Below, one piece after another: positions 26,625-36,355 of a stretch of 64,000 bases of DNA (positions are counted from its first letter, which is position 1; each line of letters begins with the position of its first letter). A program made the position numbers and the translations under genes. The notes below the pieces were generated by a model. The model ran no database searches, had not been told where the DNA came from, and saw only the letters and a program-made list of their open reading frames with translations. Source of the stretch: Shewanella cutis (GTDB lineage Bacteria; Pseudomonadota; Gammaproteobacteria; Enterobacterales; Shewanellaceae); contig NZ_JACSDI010000008.1 in NCBI RefSeq assembly GCF_022410515.1, forward strand, positions 62,001 through 126,000, in the 5' to 3' direction.

Positions 26625-27968
26625 TTACAGTAGCGTAGTTGCCAGCAGATAACCCACGGTTGAGGCGGTACCAACACCAATCAGTCCTGGGATAATAAAG
26701 CTGTGGTTAATGATGAACTTACCAATTTTAGTGGTGCCAGAACGGTCGAAACCGATGCAGGCCAAATCGCTTGGATAAGTTGGCAATACAAAGTAGCCAT
26801 AGCTGGCGGGTAAAAATGCAATTAACAGCTTAGGATCCACGCCTAAAGCCAATCCCATCGGTGCGATTGCGGTGAGCGCAGCCGCTTGGCTGTTGACCAG
26901 TTTAGAGATTAAAAACAGCACTAGGGCATAGGTCCAAGGCTGGTTTTGCACAACATGGGAGAGGTTTTCCTTCAGCACATCCATATGGCTAATAAAGTAA
27001 GTATCACTCATCCACGCCACGCCAAAAACTGAGAAAATCGCCACCATACCCGCTTTAAAAACCGGACCATTGGCAATCTCAGCCGGTTTGACTTTGCAGC
27101 TCATCAAGATAAAGGCGCCGGCGATCAACATCATCATTTGGATCACTAGATTCATCGACAGTGGCGCTAGCTTGCCTTTTTCTTCAAATACTGGGCGCAG
27201 CTCACTAAAGGAGCCGAGCAATACCACGGCGGCGATAGCGGCAAAGAAGATCCCCGTTGCCCAATACGATTCCTTGGGGAAGGTTTGATTTAGCAGCGTT
27301 TCGCCCTTGTCGTAGATAAAGGCTCTTTGCACAGGATCTTGAATTCGTTCTTGAAACTCTTCGTCTTTATCTAAATCTTTGCCACGACGTAGGCTCCACA
27401 GTGCTGCCACTAACACACCGCAAAGGGATGCGGGAACGGACACCATTAAAATGTCCAGCATGCTATAGGCATGACCGACGCCCTGCTGCGCCGCCAAAAT
27501 CGATACCATAGAAACGACGGCAACCGATACGGGCGAAGCACAAATTGCCATTTGCGATGCGACCGAGGCAACAGCCATCGGGCGTTCTGGACGAATGTTT
27601 TTCTTTAGGGCGATATCAGAGATAATCGGGAACATGGTGTAAACCACATGGCCCGTGCCGCACAAAAAGGTCAGTGTCCACGTGGTTAATGGTGCCAGAA
27701 TGGTAATGTATTGCGGATGGCGGCGCAGTAAGCGTTCGGCAAACTGCATCATCACATCTAAGCCGCCCGCGGTTTGCAGTACTGCGGCACAGCCGATAAC
27801 CGCAAGAATGGTTAACATTACTTGCACTGGTGGTTGTCCGGGGGCAAGGCCAAAGACAAACGTCAGTAAAAACAAGCCAATACCACTAATCAGCCCGAGA
27901 CCCATGCCGCCATAGCGGGTGCCCAGCAGTAAGCAGCCGAGTACGACAATAAATTCCATTAAAATCAT
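26625..27968 (-). CDS. dcuB: anaerobic C4-dicarboxylate transporter, Dcu family
   Basis: Inner-membrane carrier of 447 residues with about ten to twelve hydrophobic helices. It exchanges or takes up fumarate, malate, aspartate and succinate. Family blocks: GGLDVMMQFAERLLRRHPQYIT near residue 70, LTFLCGTGHVVYTMFPII, and PTYPSDLACIGFDRSGTTKIGKF at the C-terminus. DcuA and DcuB cannot be separated with confidence by eye. In Shewanella it probably feeds anaerobic fumarate respiration. Divergent from the PrnB-like gene, with two short palindromes in the shared gap. Confidence 0.85.
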   Translation of the reverse strand: MILMEFIVVLGCLLLGTRYGGMGLGLISGIGLFLLTFVFGLAPGQPPVQVMLTILAVIGCAAVLQTAGGLDVMMQFAERLLRRHPQYITILAPLTTWTLTFLCGTGHVVYTMFPIISDIALKKNIRPERPMAVASVASQMAICASPVSVAVVSMVSILAAQQGVGHAYSMLDILMVSVPASLCGVLVAALWSLRRGKDLDKDEEFQERIQDPVQRAFIYDKGETLLNQTFPKESYWATGIFFAAIAAVVLLGSFSELRPVFEEKGKLAPLSMNLVIQMMMLIAGAFILMSCKVKPAEIANGPVFKAGMVAIFSVFGVAWMSDTYFISHMDVLKENLSHVVQNQPWTYALVLFLISKLVNSQAAALTAIAPMGLALGVDPKLLIAFLPASYGYFVLPTYPSDLACIGFDRSGTTKIGKFIINHSFIIPGLIGVGTASTVGYLLATTLL

Positions 27969-28057
27969 TTTGCTTTACCCCAGCGGAACCTGCCGCACTA
28001 TTTGTATTAGGACTACCTGTATTTGGCGCTATTTTGCGAGGCGATTGGCTTTAAGAA

Positions 28058-28124
28058 CTTGCGCTGGCGCAAGGTGTAAATAAAAAGTGGCATTAGATTT
28101 TTCATAAATTTGAGCTAGCGCTAG
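28058..28124. promoter_or_regulatory. two palindromes in the dcu / PrnB-like divergent promoter region
   Basis: CTTGCGC-TG-GCGCAAG (28058-28073) and CTAGCGCTAG (28115-28124) are operator-like inverted repeats between divergent genes. The binding protein is unknown. Confidence 0.4.
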
Positions 28125-28248
28125 AAACGCACTGCCAAAAGTTGCATCCTTGTTAACTCGGAAGCGCTAATGACGCCTGCAGCCAAGTAAAAATGCCCTA
28201 GTACTTGCTCCGGTAAAAATAACCATAACAATCGCCAAGGATGTCCAA

Positions 28249-29427
28249 GTGAAACCTGCCACCTATAATACTGAAGCCTTCGATGAGTGGATCCGCAGTC
28301 GCTTTGTGGAACTCAACTCGCAGCTTGAACAGCTTTACTACCAGCAAACGGACCGTGCTAATGTGCAAGGGGTTGGCACTGAGCTTAAACACGCATTGGA
28401 AAGTGAAGGGCGCGAGCTTGTCAAAGCGTTGCTCGATGAAGGCAATACCGATGAAGGCTTTGACAGTGCCTTTGATTTACTTGGCAATGTTGGCCTGTAT
28501 ATGGCCGCCTGTCGTCGCCACGAAATTACCGAGCCAACGCGGGAAACCACCTCGCCACTCCTCGAAGCTTCGGCGCTGGCGATGCATATCGGCGCCTCGA
28601 TTGGGGTCACGCCGCGCTTTGCTACTGCCCATTTAACCACCCATAACCGCGCCCATAATGGTATCTACAAACGTTTTACCGATCTGCCCGATGAAAAGCT
28701 GTTTGTGGATTACAACACAAAAGGCATTTTGGCCTATAAGCGTGCAAGTGATGCGCTATTAAAAATTCAGCCTTTGGGGATTTCTCACCCTATTAGCCAT
28801 GATTTACTGCGGGTGACTAAACAAGCGCTACAGGATGTGATTGAGTCAAACCAGCAATTATTCAAGCGCTTAGATACTGATCGTTTCTTCTACTGCGTTC
28901 GACCTTATTACAAACCTTATCGGGTCGGTTCTGTGGTGTATCGAGGCGCTAATGCGGGTGACTTTGCCGGGATTAACGTTATCGATTTAACCCTAGGTTT
29001 ATGTTTTGCCAACGAAGCATCTTATTCGCAAATGTTGGTGGATAAGTTTTTATACATGATGCCGGAGGATCAACAAATCCTGCGGGAATGCATGCGCCGC
29101 CCTAATTTGATGGATGACTTTTTGCAAGCCAAGGGCAGTGTTCATCAGGACTGGTATCAAGAAAACCTCAAGCTGTTTATCGAAGTCTGTGAATTGCATG
29201 GGCAAACTGCGATTCAACATCACAATGAATTAGTAACTAAATATATTGCTGAGCCTTCGGTCAGCATGGAACAACAACATTTAGCCAAAGTGACCGCCAG
29301 TGGCCCACCATTGCATGTACTGCTCGCCTCCCTTGAGCGTTTAAGGGATAGACGCGCCGCCGTATTACGTGACGATATTCGCACCCGTTATTACGATTTG
29401 AAAAAACTCAAAGACAGTTTGAGGTAA
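28249..29427 (+). CDS. PrnB/indoleamine dioxygenase-superfamily heme protein (DUF1864)
   Basis: 392-residue protein of the PrnB-like branch of the tryptophan/indoleamine 2,3-dioxygenase superfamily. From memory, the S. oneidensis relative SO4414 has a crystal structure described as IDO-like. PrnB itself rearranges 7-chlorotryptophan during pyrrolnitrin synthesis; this protein's substrate is unknown. A likely proximal heme ligand is a His in the C-terminal GQTAIQHHNELV helix (inference). Start: GTG/ATG choice favours the listed GTG, placed after CAAGGATG. A kynureninase-like gene follows after 4 bp, which strongly suggests tryptophan-type chemistry. Confidence 0.8.
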   Translation: MKPATYNTEAFDEWIRSRFVELNSQLEQLYYQQTDRANVQGVGTELKHALESEGRELVKALLDEGNTDEGFDSAFDLLGNVGLYMAACRRHEITEPTRETTSPLLEASALAMHIGASIGVTPRFATAHLTTHNRAHNGIYKRFTDLPDEKLFVDYNTKGILAYKRASDALLKIQPLGISHPISHDLLRVTKQALQDVIESNQQLFKRLDTDRFFYCVRPYYKPYRVGSVVYRGANAGDFAGINVIDLTLGLCFANEASYSQMLVDKFLYMMPEDQQILRECMRRPNLMDDFLQAKGSVHQDWYQENLKLFIEVCELHGQTAIQHHNELVTKYIAEPSVSMEQQHLAKVTASGPPLHVLLASLERLRDRRAAVLRDDIRTRYYDLKKLKDSLR

Positions 29428-29431
29428 GGCC

Positions 29432-30556
29432 ATGCTGCTAAATGTAAAACAGGATTTTTGCCTTGCCGGCCCTGGTTATCTGCTTAACCATTCTGTGGGG
29501 CGACCGCTTAAATCAACCGAGCAGGCGCTGAAGCAGGCATTTTTTGCGCCATGGCAGGAGTCTGGGCGTGAGCCTTGGGGTCAATGGCTAGGTGTAATCG
29601 ATAACTTTACTGCTGCGCTGGCGAGCTTGTTCCAAGGGCTGCCACAGGATTTTTGCCCGCAGGTGAACTTATCAAGTGCCTTGAGCAAAATCGTGATGTC
29701 CCTTGGCAGATTAACGCGCGATGGCGGCGCCGTGGTGCTGATGAGCGAAATTGATTTTCCCAGCATGGGATTCGCCCTTAAAAAGGCATTGCCCGCAAGC
29801 TGCGAATTGCGCTTTATTCCCAAGAGTTTAGATGTTACCGACCCCAATGTGTGGGACGCGCATATCTGCGACGATGTCGATTTGGTCTTTGTCAGTCACG
29901 CCTATTCAAACACAGGACAACAAGCACCCCTCGCGCAGATTATCCCCCTTGCCCGTGAGCGTGGCTGTTTGAGCCTTGTTGATGTGGCGCAATCGGCGGG
30001 GATTTTGCCGCTGGATTTAGCCAAGTTACAACCGGATTTTATGATTGGCTCGAGTGTGAAGTGGTTATGCTCCGGCCCTGGCGCAGCGTATCTGTGGATT
30101 AATCCGGCCATCTTGCCCGAATGTCAGCCGCAGGATGTGGGCTGGTTTAGCCATGAAAATCCCTTCGAATTTGATATTCATGATTTTCGCTACCATCCAA
30201 CGGCGTTGCGGTTTTGGGGCGGTACGCCTTCCATCGCTCCCTACGCTATTGCCGCCCATAGTATTCGCTATTTTGCCAAGATTGGCTCACAGGTCATGCG
30301 TGAACATAACCTGCAACTGATGGAGCCAGTGGTGCAGACATTGGATAAAGAGCTGGTTTCGCCACGGGAAGTGGACAAACGTAGCGGCACGCTGATTTTG
30401 CAATTTGGCGAGCGGCAGCCGCACATAATGGCTGCTTTGGCTGAGGCAAATATCAGTGTCGATGCCCGCAGTTTAGGGATACGCGTATCGCCGCATATTT
30501 ATAACGATAAGGCCGATATCCTAAGGTTGCTGGAGGTAATAAAAGCCCATCGGTAA
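29432..30556 (+). CDS. kynureninase-like aminotransferase class V PLP enzyme
   Basis: 374-residue fold-type I PLP enzyme. PLP-ring Asp184 in LVDVAQSAG and Schiff-base Lys210 in SSVKWLCSGPGAAYLW, a block close to the kynureninase active site (KWL-x-GPG). The gene starts 4 bp after the PrnB/IDO-like gene. The natural reading is a two-step route on tryptophan or an indole compound, dioxygenation or ring opening followed by cleavage of a kynurenine-like product; no formamidase is adjacent. Cysteine desulfurase-like activity is the alternative. Confidence 0.8.
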   Translation: MLLNVKQDFCLAGPGYLLNHSVGRPLKSTEQALKQAFFAPWQESGREPWGQWLGVIDNFTAALASLFQGLPQDFCPQVNLSSALSKIVMSLGRLTRDGGAVVLMSEIDFPSMGFALKKALPASCELRFIPKSLDVTDPNVWDAHICDDVDLVFVSHAYSNTGQQAPLAQIIPLARERGCLSLVDVAQSAGILPLDLAKLQPDFMIGSSVKWLCSGPGAAYLWINPAILPECQPQDVGWFSHENPFEFDIHDFRYHPTALRFWGGTPSIAPYAIAAHSIRYFAKIGSQVMREHNLQLMEPVVQTLDKELVSPREVDKRSGTLILQFGERQPHIMAALAEANISVDARSLGIRVSPHIYNDKADILRLLEVIKAHR

Positions 30557-30700
30557 CGGATTGAACTTAGCTTACTCGGCCGACACGCCGTAATTGCCTC
30601 GAACAGGGAGTATGGCTATGGTGCGCCAAGGCGACCCCTAATACCCGATGTCGTTAACCCATGCCCTGAGGCTGAGGTCATTTATGGGTGGCGAATATGC

Positions 30701-31027
30701 TTAAATGCTGTAGTTATAGCGGCAGAACATAGAACGCGGGGTTCGTAGCTTGGGATTGCTGGGCGTGATAGCCAAATCGACGGGCAGCATCACAGTATCG
30801 ACGATCAGCGAGCTACCCATATCTACCAGTGTCAGGGGGATAGTAAACAGTAGCAGTGGCGGGGCGGATAACGCAGAAACTATCGCACACTCCTCGCCAT
30901 TATCGACCGCCGTTTGAACACTGGAGAAAGAATGCCCCCAAGTTGAATCGGCTCCCATCCTCGATGTTATTGTTGCGCATCCCGTGAGAGACCAGCACAC
31001 AATCAACCAAACCAACCAACGCATCAT
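30701..31027 (-). CDS. YceK/YidQ-family lipoprotein
   Basis: 108-residue lipoprotein: signal peptide with lipobox LTGC. The body has conserved GADSTWGHSFSSVQ, then a hydrophobic SAPPLLLFTIPLTLVDMGSSLIVDTVMLPVDL typical of YceK/YidQ. Function unknown; envelope. ATG 31027 is chosen for GGAG 5 nt upstream over an ATG 48 nt earlier. Confidence 0.78.
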   Translation of the reverse strand: MMRWLVWLIVCWSLTGCATITSRMGADSTWGHSFSSVQTAVDNGEECAIVSALSAPPLLLFTIPLTLVDMGSSLIVDTVMLPVDLAITPSNPKLRTPRSMFCRYNYSI

Positions 31028-31577
31028 AACCACTCCATTGTTTATATGTGATTGTTTATATATGAAAAACGGCATTGCTTCGGTAGAGGACTCACCAGAA
31101 CAACTAAGCGCGTTAGTCGTGTGGAACCAGAGCTGGCTGTATTCGACGCTAACGTTTTCTGTTTCAGCGGCATTCTAACGATATGATCATCCCTGTCAAA
31201 TATTCAGCAATAGTAACAAGATCTAACCAACCTAAATAACCTAGTTGTTAACTGCGACGATGTATTGGTTCAGCGTTAACCAAGGTGCCTCGTAAGCTGA
31301 GCTCTCGCAGCTTAGAGATACGTGGATCGCCGCATATCCATTAAAAATATCCCAGCGGCAAAGCAATTTAGTAGGCATATTTACCATGTGTTATAAGGTC
31401 AATACCACGGCATTGGCCTGCAATATTTGTGGTGTGATTTGATGTGGTGTGAATCAGATTCGCCTTGTGTAGTTTATATATTAAAATTTCGTTCAATTTA
31501 CCCTGTGACACAGGGGGAGCTTGGTAACAGTCGTTCTTTATGTTGTTCTACATGATAAATAAAAGAGTGGTAATAAA
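31028..31577. other. intergenic, 550 bp, with a kynureninase-like gene remnant
   Basis: No credible open frame. Positions 31306-31341 resemble the 3' coding end of the kynureninase-like gene (see separate entry); the rest shows nothing recognisable and is probably decaying sequence. Confidence 0.5.
31306..31341 (+). pseudogene. possible remnant of a second kynureninase-like gene
   Basis: Aligns without gaps to 30467-30502 with 28 of the first 32 bases identical and would encode RSLEIRGSPHIH against RSLGIRVSPHIY. No intact frame surrounds it. Either a decayed partial duplication or chance; the match is short. Confidence 0.35.
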
Positions 31578-31850
31578 TTGTTTTATAAAAAAATTAATAC
31601 ATTTTTGAACGCAAATATGCGGGCCTTAGAAATGGTTGGCGTCCTAATGCGGATATTTAGTTTTTCGCTTGTTAGTTGGCTTGGCCCTGAAAGTCCTTTT
31701 ATGTTTGTTTGGATTTTCAACACAATAGATGCTGTTTTACTAACATGGTGTGCCGCTTTGCGCAAAGATGCCGCTTATACCTTACTCAATGGTTTTTGGA
31801 TTTTGATTGGTATTATCGGGATCGTAAGGGCTGGCGGATTGATCCACTAA
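31578..31850 (+). CDS. hypothetical small membrane protein, 90 aa
   Basis: Not recognised. Two or three hydrophobic helices (about residues 18-35, 41-58 and 68-88). The TTG start has GAGTGG about 7 nt upstream; an ATG 39 nt later is the alternative. No neighbours on the same strand. Similar short inner-membrane proteins occur in many proteobacteria without known role. Confidence 0.55.
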   Translation: MFYKKINTFLNANMRALEMVGVLMRIFSFSLVSWLGPESPFMFVWIFNTIDAVLLTWCAALRKDAAYTLLNGFWILIGIIGIVRAGGLIH

Positions 31851-32013
31851 TTTTTCTTATTCATGTCAGTGAATCACTCTGTACCAGACTGATTCACGCT
31901 ATTCCTTTAAACCCGTGCTATTACGGCAGTTTTTCCCTTGATATGAATCATACCTTTAACGAATTGATTCAACGGTAGTTTGCGTTGCTTGCATCCACAA
32001 AATAGCGATACAA

Positions 32014-32046
32014 AAAAGCCCCGACAGCAAAACTGTTGGGGCTTTT
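32014..32046. terminator. glnA terminator (bidirectional)
   Basis: Stem AAAAGCCCC-ACAG / CTGT-GGGGCTTTT with a short loop, T-run on both strands, 50 bp past the glnA stop. Confidence 0.88.
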
Positions 32047-32095
32047 ATACTTTATGCATGCATTTATACAGTGAGTAGTTGCATGCTGTTAGCCA

Positions 32096-33505
32096 TTACA
32101 GGCTGTAGTACATTTCAAACTCTAATGGGTGAGTTGTACGTGCTACACGCTCAGCTTCTGCAGATTTCAGTGCAATGTAAGACTGGATGAAATCTTCGCT
32201 AAATACACCACCGCGAGTTAAGAATTCGTGGTCAGCTTGCAGGTTCTCAAGGGCGTTTTCTAATGAAGTCGCTACTTGTGGGATTTCAGCCGCTTCTTCT
32301 GCTGGCAGATCGTACAAATCTTTATCCATTGCTTCGCCTGGATGGATCTTGTTTTGGATACCATCAATACCTGCCATCAGCAGTGCTGCGAAACCTAAGT
32401 ATGGGTTTGCATGTGGATCTGGGAAGCGAGTTTCGATACGGCGACCTTTAGGGCTTGGTACCACTGGAATACGAATTGAAGCAGAGCGGTTACGCGCTGA
32501 GTAAGCTAGCATAACTGGCGCTTCGAAGTGTGGTACTAAACGCTTATAAGAGTTGGTGCTTGGGTTAGTGAAAGCGTTCAGCGCGCGAGCGTGCTTGATG
32601 ATACCACCGATGTAGTACAGTGCAGTTTCACTTAAGCCTGCGTATTTGTCACCGGCGAACAGGTTCACGCCATCTTTAGACAGAGATTGGTGAACGTGCA
32701 TACCGCTACCGTTGTCGCCAACGATTGGCTTAGGCATGAAAGTCGCAGTTTTACCGTAGGCGTGGGCCATGTTGTGTACTACGTACTTCAGGATCTGGAT
32801 TTCGTCCGCTTTTTTAGTCAGGGTATTGAAGCGAGTAGCGATTTCGTTTTGACCAGCAGTGGCCACTTCATGGTGGTGAGCTTCAACCACTTGACCCATT
32901 TCTTCAAGCACTAAACACATAGCACTACGTAGATCTTGTGATGAGTCAACTGGTGCCACTGGGAAGTAACCACCTTTCACGAATGGACGGTGACCGGTGT
33001 TGCCGCCTTCGTAGCTAGTGCCTGAGTTCCAAGCTGCTTCTTTTGCGTCGATTTTAACGAAACAACCAGACATGTCAGTACCGAAACGGACATCGTCGAA
33101 CAAGAAGAATTCGGGTTCTGGTCCAACTAATACTGTGTCAGCAATACCAGTTGAGCGTAAGTATTCTTCCGCTTTTTTAGCGATAGAACGTGGGTCGCGA
33201 TCGTAACCAGTCATTGTGCCTGGTTCGAGGACGTCACAGCGGATCAGTGCAGTGGTTTCTTCGGTGAATGGGTCTAACACAAATGTCGTTGGGTCAGGCA
33301 TCAGCACCATGTCTGATTCGTTAATGCCTTTCCAGCCAGCGATTGACGAGCCGTCAAACATTTTACCGTCTTCGAAGAAGTCAGCGTCTACCTGATGAGC
33401 AGGGATAGATACGTGCTGCTCTTTACCTTTGGTGTCGGTAAAACGTAAATCAACAAACTTAACTTCTAATTCTTCAAGTTGCTTTAAAACTGATTCAACT
33501 GACAT
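32096..33505 (-). CDS. glnA: glutamine synthetase, type I
   Basis: Dodecameric cytoplasmic GS: glutamate + NH4+ + ATP to glutamine. 469 residues, the standard GSI-beta length. Motifs: [17 protein letters not shown], metal and glutamate-binding [13 protein letters not shown] site [12 protein letters not shown], and adenylylation Tyr at about 398 in KDLYDLP, so GlnE control is expected. ATG 33505 is chosen (GGAG upstream) over a TTG 6 nt earlier. A sigma-54 promoter and NtrC-like sites lie upstream. glnL/glnG (ntrBC) are not adjacent here. Confidence 0.97.
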   Translation of the reverse strand: MSVESVLKQLEELEVKFVDLRFTDTKGKEQHVSIPAHQVDADFFEDGKMFDGSSIAGWKGINESDMVLMPDPTTFVLDPFTEETTALIRCDVLEPGTMTGYDRDPRSIAKKAEEYLRSTGIADTVLVGPEPEFFLFDDVRFGTDMSGCFVKIDAKEAAWNSGTSYEGGNTGHRPFVKGGYFPVAPVDSSQDLRSAMCLVLEEMGQVVEAHHHEVATAGQNEIATRFNTLTKKADEIQILKYVVHNMAHAYGKTATFMPKPIVGDNGSGMHVHQSLSKDGVNLFAGDKYAGLSETALYYIGGIIKHARALNAFTNPSTNSYKRLVPHFEAPVMLAYSARNRSASIRIPVVPSPKGRRIETRFPDPHANPYLGFAALLMAGIDGIQNKIHPGEAMDKDLYDLPAEEAAEIPQVATSLENALENLQADHEFLTRGGVFSEDFIQSYIALKSAEAERVARTTHPLEFEMYYSL

Positions 33506-33589
33506 TCTCAAGTCTCCGGTAGGGTAAAGGGATGTCCCTTCTATAATCTTTTAACTCAAGTTGTGCTTGAGCAAACTTACGAGTTATAT

Positions 33590-33606
33590 AGCGATATCCA
33601 TGCCAA
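33590..33606 (-). promoter_or_regulatory. sigma-54 promoter of glnA
   Basis: On the minus strand TTGGCATGGATATCGCT. GG and GC are spaced as in the -24/-12 consensus, and the site closely resembles E. coli glnAp2. It sits about 85 bp before the glnA ATG. Confidence 0.85.
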
Positions 33607-33667
33607 CAATTTAACTTGTTGATATTTATGGGGTATGTTTTTTATTGCACCAGGTTAAACTCTTGGT

Positions 33668-33683
33668 TGCACTGTGTTGGTGC
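33668..33683 (-). promoter_or_regulatory. NtrC-like enhancer site upstream of glnA
   Basis: TGCACTGTGTTGGTGC matches the NtrC palindrome (GCAC...GGTGC), about 65 bp upstream of the sigma-54 promoter. Further TGGTGC or GTGCA half-sites follow at about 33645, 33700, 33717 and 33746. Confidence 0.75.
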
Positions 33684-34459
33684 GTTTGTATGTGGCATTT
33701 TGGTGCATTCATCCATTTTGGTGCGCCTGATTCGTATCCCATTTTAGTGCAGTGACGATAAGCGCAAGCTTGCTTGGCTCATTGCAACCCATATTCAAGC
33801 TAAACTGCATGCCTGTTACCGTCGATTCTACTAAGCAAAGCGGAATGAATTTAGCACATTAGTGAGTCTAGATAACCGCTTAAGCTCACTGCTTTAACCG
33901 TTTGCCATAATGTCACAAAACTATGGAATGCTGAGTTGTTTTTTGTAAACTAATTTGGATTTGATTTAATAAATAATACTTTATTGTCAATATGTTAGTT
34001 AGGCTGTTCGTTGCTGCGAATAGAGTTTGTTGAAACTGCGTCTAAAACCATCTGCGCCAGCATATATGCATGATGGTTTTGCGCCTTGATATGCTTGGGC
34101 TAAAAAGCTTGGCAGCTTAACTTGGGTTATTCGCTATACTTATTGCGGCCTTGAGCGCATAGTCTGCAATGACATTTCAGTGAAGAATAGTGATTTCAGC
34201 TGGTTAGCCATGTTAGCGTCAAGATAAAGTGGCAAATTGCCTGCTCTTTAACGGTGCATTTGGGTGATTTGTCTTATCGCCATAATTGATTCGATAGCAT
34301 GGGGCTCAAAAAATTGTTTTATAAGTGTTCAAAAATAATCCTGTGCGATATGGCCGCTCTGGAGTAGAATGTCACGCTTTTTTATGGCGACTCAACGTAG
34401 ATTGCTGTAACGAATATTGTAATATCCCTAATTTTTGTTTGATGGTAAGAGGTTTATCC

Positions 34460-36271
34460 GTGCTAGAGAATTTACGTAACATCGCCATTATTGCGCACGT
34501 TGACCATGGCAAAACGACCCTGGTTGACAAGCTGCTGTCGCAATCAGGAACCCTTGCAACCCGGGGAGAAGCTACTGAGCGGGTGATGGACTCCAACGAT
34601 CTTGAAAAGGAGCGTGGAATCACGATTCTGGCAAAGAACACTGCCATCAAGTGGAACGACTACCGCATTAACATCGTAGACACCCCTGGTCACGCCGACT
34701 TCGGTGGTGAGGTTGAGCGTGTTCTGTCTATGGTCGACTCAGTGTTACTGCTGGTTGACGCCGTTGATGGTCCAATGCCACAGACTCGCTTTGTAACCAA
34801 AAAAGCGTTTGCTCAAGGCTTAAAGCCAATCGTTGTTATCAACAAGATTGACCGCCCAGGTGCTCGTCCTGATTGGGTTATCGACCAAGTATTCGACCTG
34901 TTCGACAACTTAGGTGCGACTGATGAACAATTAGATTTCCCAATCGTTTATGCCTCTGCATTAAACGGTTTTGCAACCTTGGATCCGGATGAAGTGAGCG
35001 AAGATATGACGCCACTGTTCCAGACTATCGTTGAAAAAGTATCCCCACCTGCAGCTGACGCTGAAGGTGCGTTCCAGATGCAAATTTCTCAGCTTGATTA
35101 CAACTCATATGTAGGTGTTATCGGTGTAGGTCGCATCAAGCGTGGCAGCATCAAAGCTAACCAACAGGTGAGCGTAATCGGTGCTGACGGTAAAGTGCGC
35201 AATGGTAAAATGGGCCAAGTATTAGGTTACATGGGCTTAGAGCGTACTGAAGTTGATGTCGCTAACGCGGGTGACATCGTGGCGATTACTGGTTTAGGTG
35301 AGCTGAAAATCTCTGATACCGTGTGTGCTGCTGGTAATGTTGAAGCGCTGCCACCATTGTCTGTTGACGAGCCAACACTGACCATGACTTTCCAAGTCAA
35401 CACTTCACCTTTTGCGGGTAAAGAAGGTAAGTACGTGACTTCACGTAACATTCTTGAGCGTCTGCAACAGGAATTAGTGCACAACGTGGCACTGCGTGTT
35501 GAAGAAACCGACAGCCCAGACCGTTTCGCGGTATCTGGCCGTGGTGAATTACACTTATCTATCCTGATCGAAAACATGCGTCGTGAAGGTTACGAATTAG
35601 CAGTTTCTCGCCCAGAAGTTATCTTAAAAACCATCGATGGTGAACTGTGTGAACCATACGAAACCCTGACCGTTGACGTTGAAGAAGAACATCAAGGTAC
35701 AGTGATTGAGAAGCTGGGTATCCGTAAAGCTGAAATGAAAGACATGCAGCTTGACGGTAAAGGCCGCGTGCGCGTTGACTTTATCATCCCAAGCCGTGGC
35801 TTAATCGGTTTCCAAACTGAGTTCTTAACGGCAACTTCAGGTACGGGTCTGATTTACCACTCATTCGATCACTACGGTCCGCACAAAGGTGGCGATATCG
35901 GTCAACGCGCTAACGGCGTATTGATCTCTAACGCAACGGGTAAGGCACTGACATTCGCACTGTTCGGTCTGCAGGACCGCGGTCGTCTGTTTATTGGCCA
36001 CGCTGCCGAAGTTTACGAAGGTCAAGTTGTGGGTATCCACTCACGTTCAAACGACCTGACAGTTAACTGTCTGAAAGGTAAGCAGCTGACTAACATGCGT
36101 GCTTCTGGTACTGACGAAGCTCAGGTTCTGACTACGCCAATCACTTTAACTCTTGAGCAAGCGCTTGAGTTTATTGATGATGACGAATTAGTTGAAGTGA
36201 CACCTAAGAGCATCCGTGTTCGTAAGAAACACTTAACTGAAAACGACCGTAAGCGCGCTAGCCGCGGCTAA
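34460..36271 (+). CDS. typA: ribosome-associated GTPase TypA/BipA
   Basis: Translational GTPase that aids 50S assembly and stress adaptation. G1 [10 protein letters not shown]3 DTPGHADF, G4 NKID, then EF-G-like domains and the BipA-specific C-terminal domain ([18 protein letters not shown]). The GTG at 34460, with AAGAGG 7 nt upstream, gives 603 residues, the normal length; an earlier in-frame ATG would add 45 unlikely residues. Confidence 0.96.
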   Translation: MLENLRNIAIIAHVDHGKTTLVDKLLSQSGTLATRGEATERVMDSNDLEKERGITILAKNTAIKWNDYRINIVDTPGHADFGGEVERVLSMVDSVLLLVDAVDGPMPQTRFVTKKAFAQGLKPIVVINKIDRPGARPDWVIDQVFDLFDNLGATDEQLDFPIVYASALNGFATLDPDEVSEDMTPLFQTIVEKVSPPAADAEGAFQMQISQLDYNSYVGVIGVGRIKRGSIKANQQVSVIGADGKVRNGKMGQVLGYMGLERTEVDVANAGDIVAITGLGELKISDTVCAAGNVEALPPLSVDEPTLTMTFQVNTSPFAGKEGKYVTSRNILERLQQELVHNVALRVEETDSPDRFAVSGRGELHLSILIENMRREGYELAVSRPEVILKTIDGELCEPYETLTVDVEEEHQGTVIEKLGIRKAEMKDMQLDGKGRVRVDFIIPSRGLIGFQTEFLTATSGTGLIYHSFDHYGPHKGGDIGQRANGVLISNATGKALTFALFGLQDRGRLFIGHAAEVYEGQVVGIHSRSNDLTVNCLKGKQLTNMRASGTDEAQVLTTPITLTLEQALEFIDDDELVEVTPKSIRVRKKHLTENDRKRASRG

Positions 36272-36317
36272 TGGTGGTTGTGGCGACCACAAAGTGATCG
36301 CCTACAGTGAATGAATA

Positions 36318-36350
36318 AAGCCCCGCTAAGGCAACTTAGCGGGGCTTTTT
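36318..36350. terminator. typA terminator
   Basis: Stem AAAGCCCCGCTAAG / CTTAGCGGGGCTTT with GCAA loop and T-run. It also serves the convergent cyclase gene. Confidence 0.9.
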
Positions 36351-36355
36351 AATGG

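Larger units (their letters stand above)
33506..34459. other. long regulatory intergenic region between glnA and typA
   Basis: 954 bp without a credible gene. The left part holds the glnA sigma-54 promoter and NtrC-like sites. The right part is the typA leader, with a boxA-like TGCTCTTTAACG at 34242-34253. An ORF extension of typA upstream to 34325 is not supported. Confidence 0.6.

Noticed and set aside
34325..34459. 45-residue N-terminal extension of TypA
   Set aside because: No homology to the family; the GTG at 34460 with AAGAGG gives the standard 603-residue protein.
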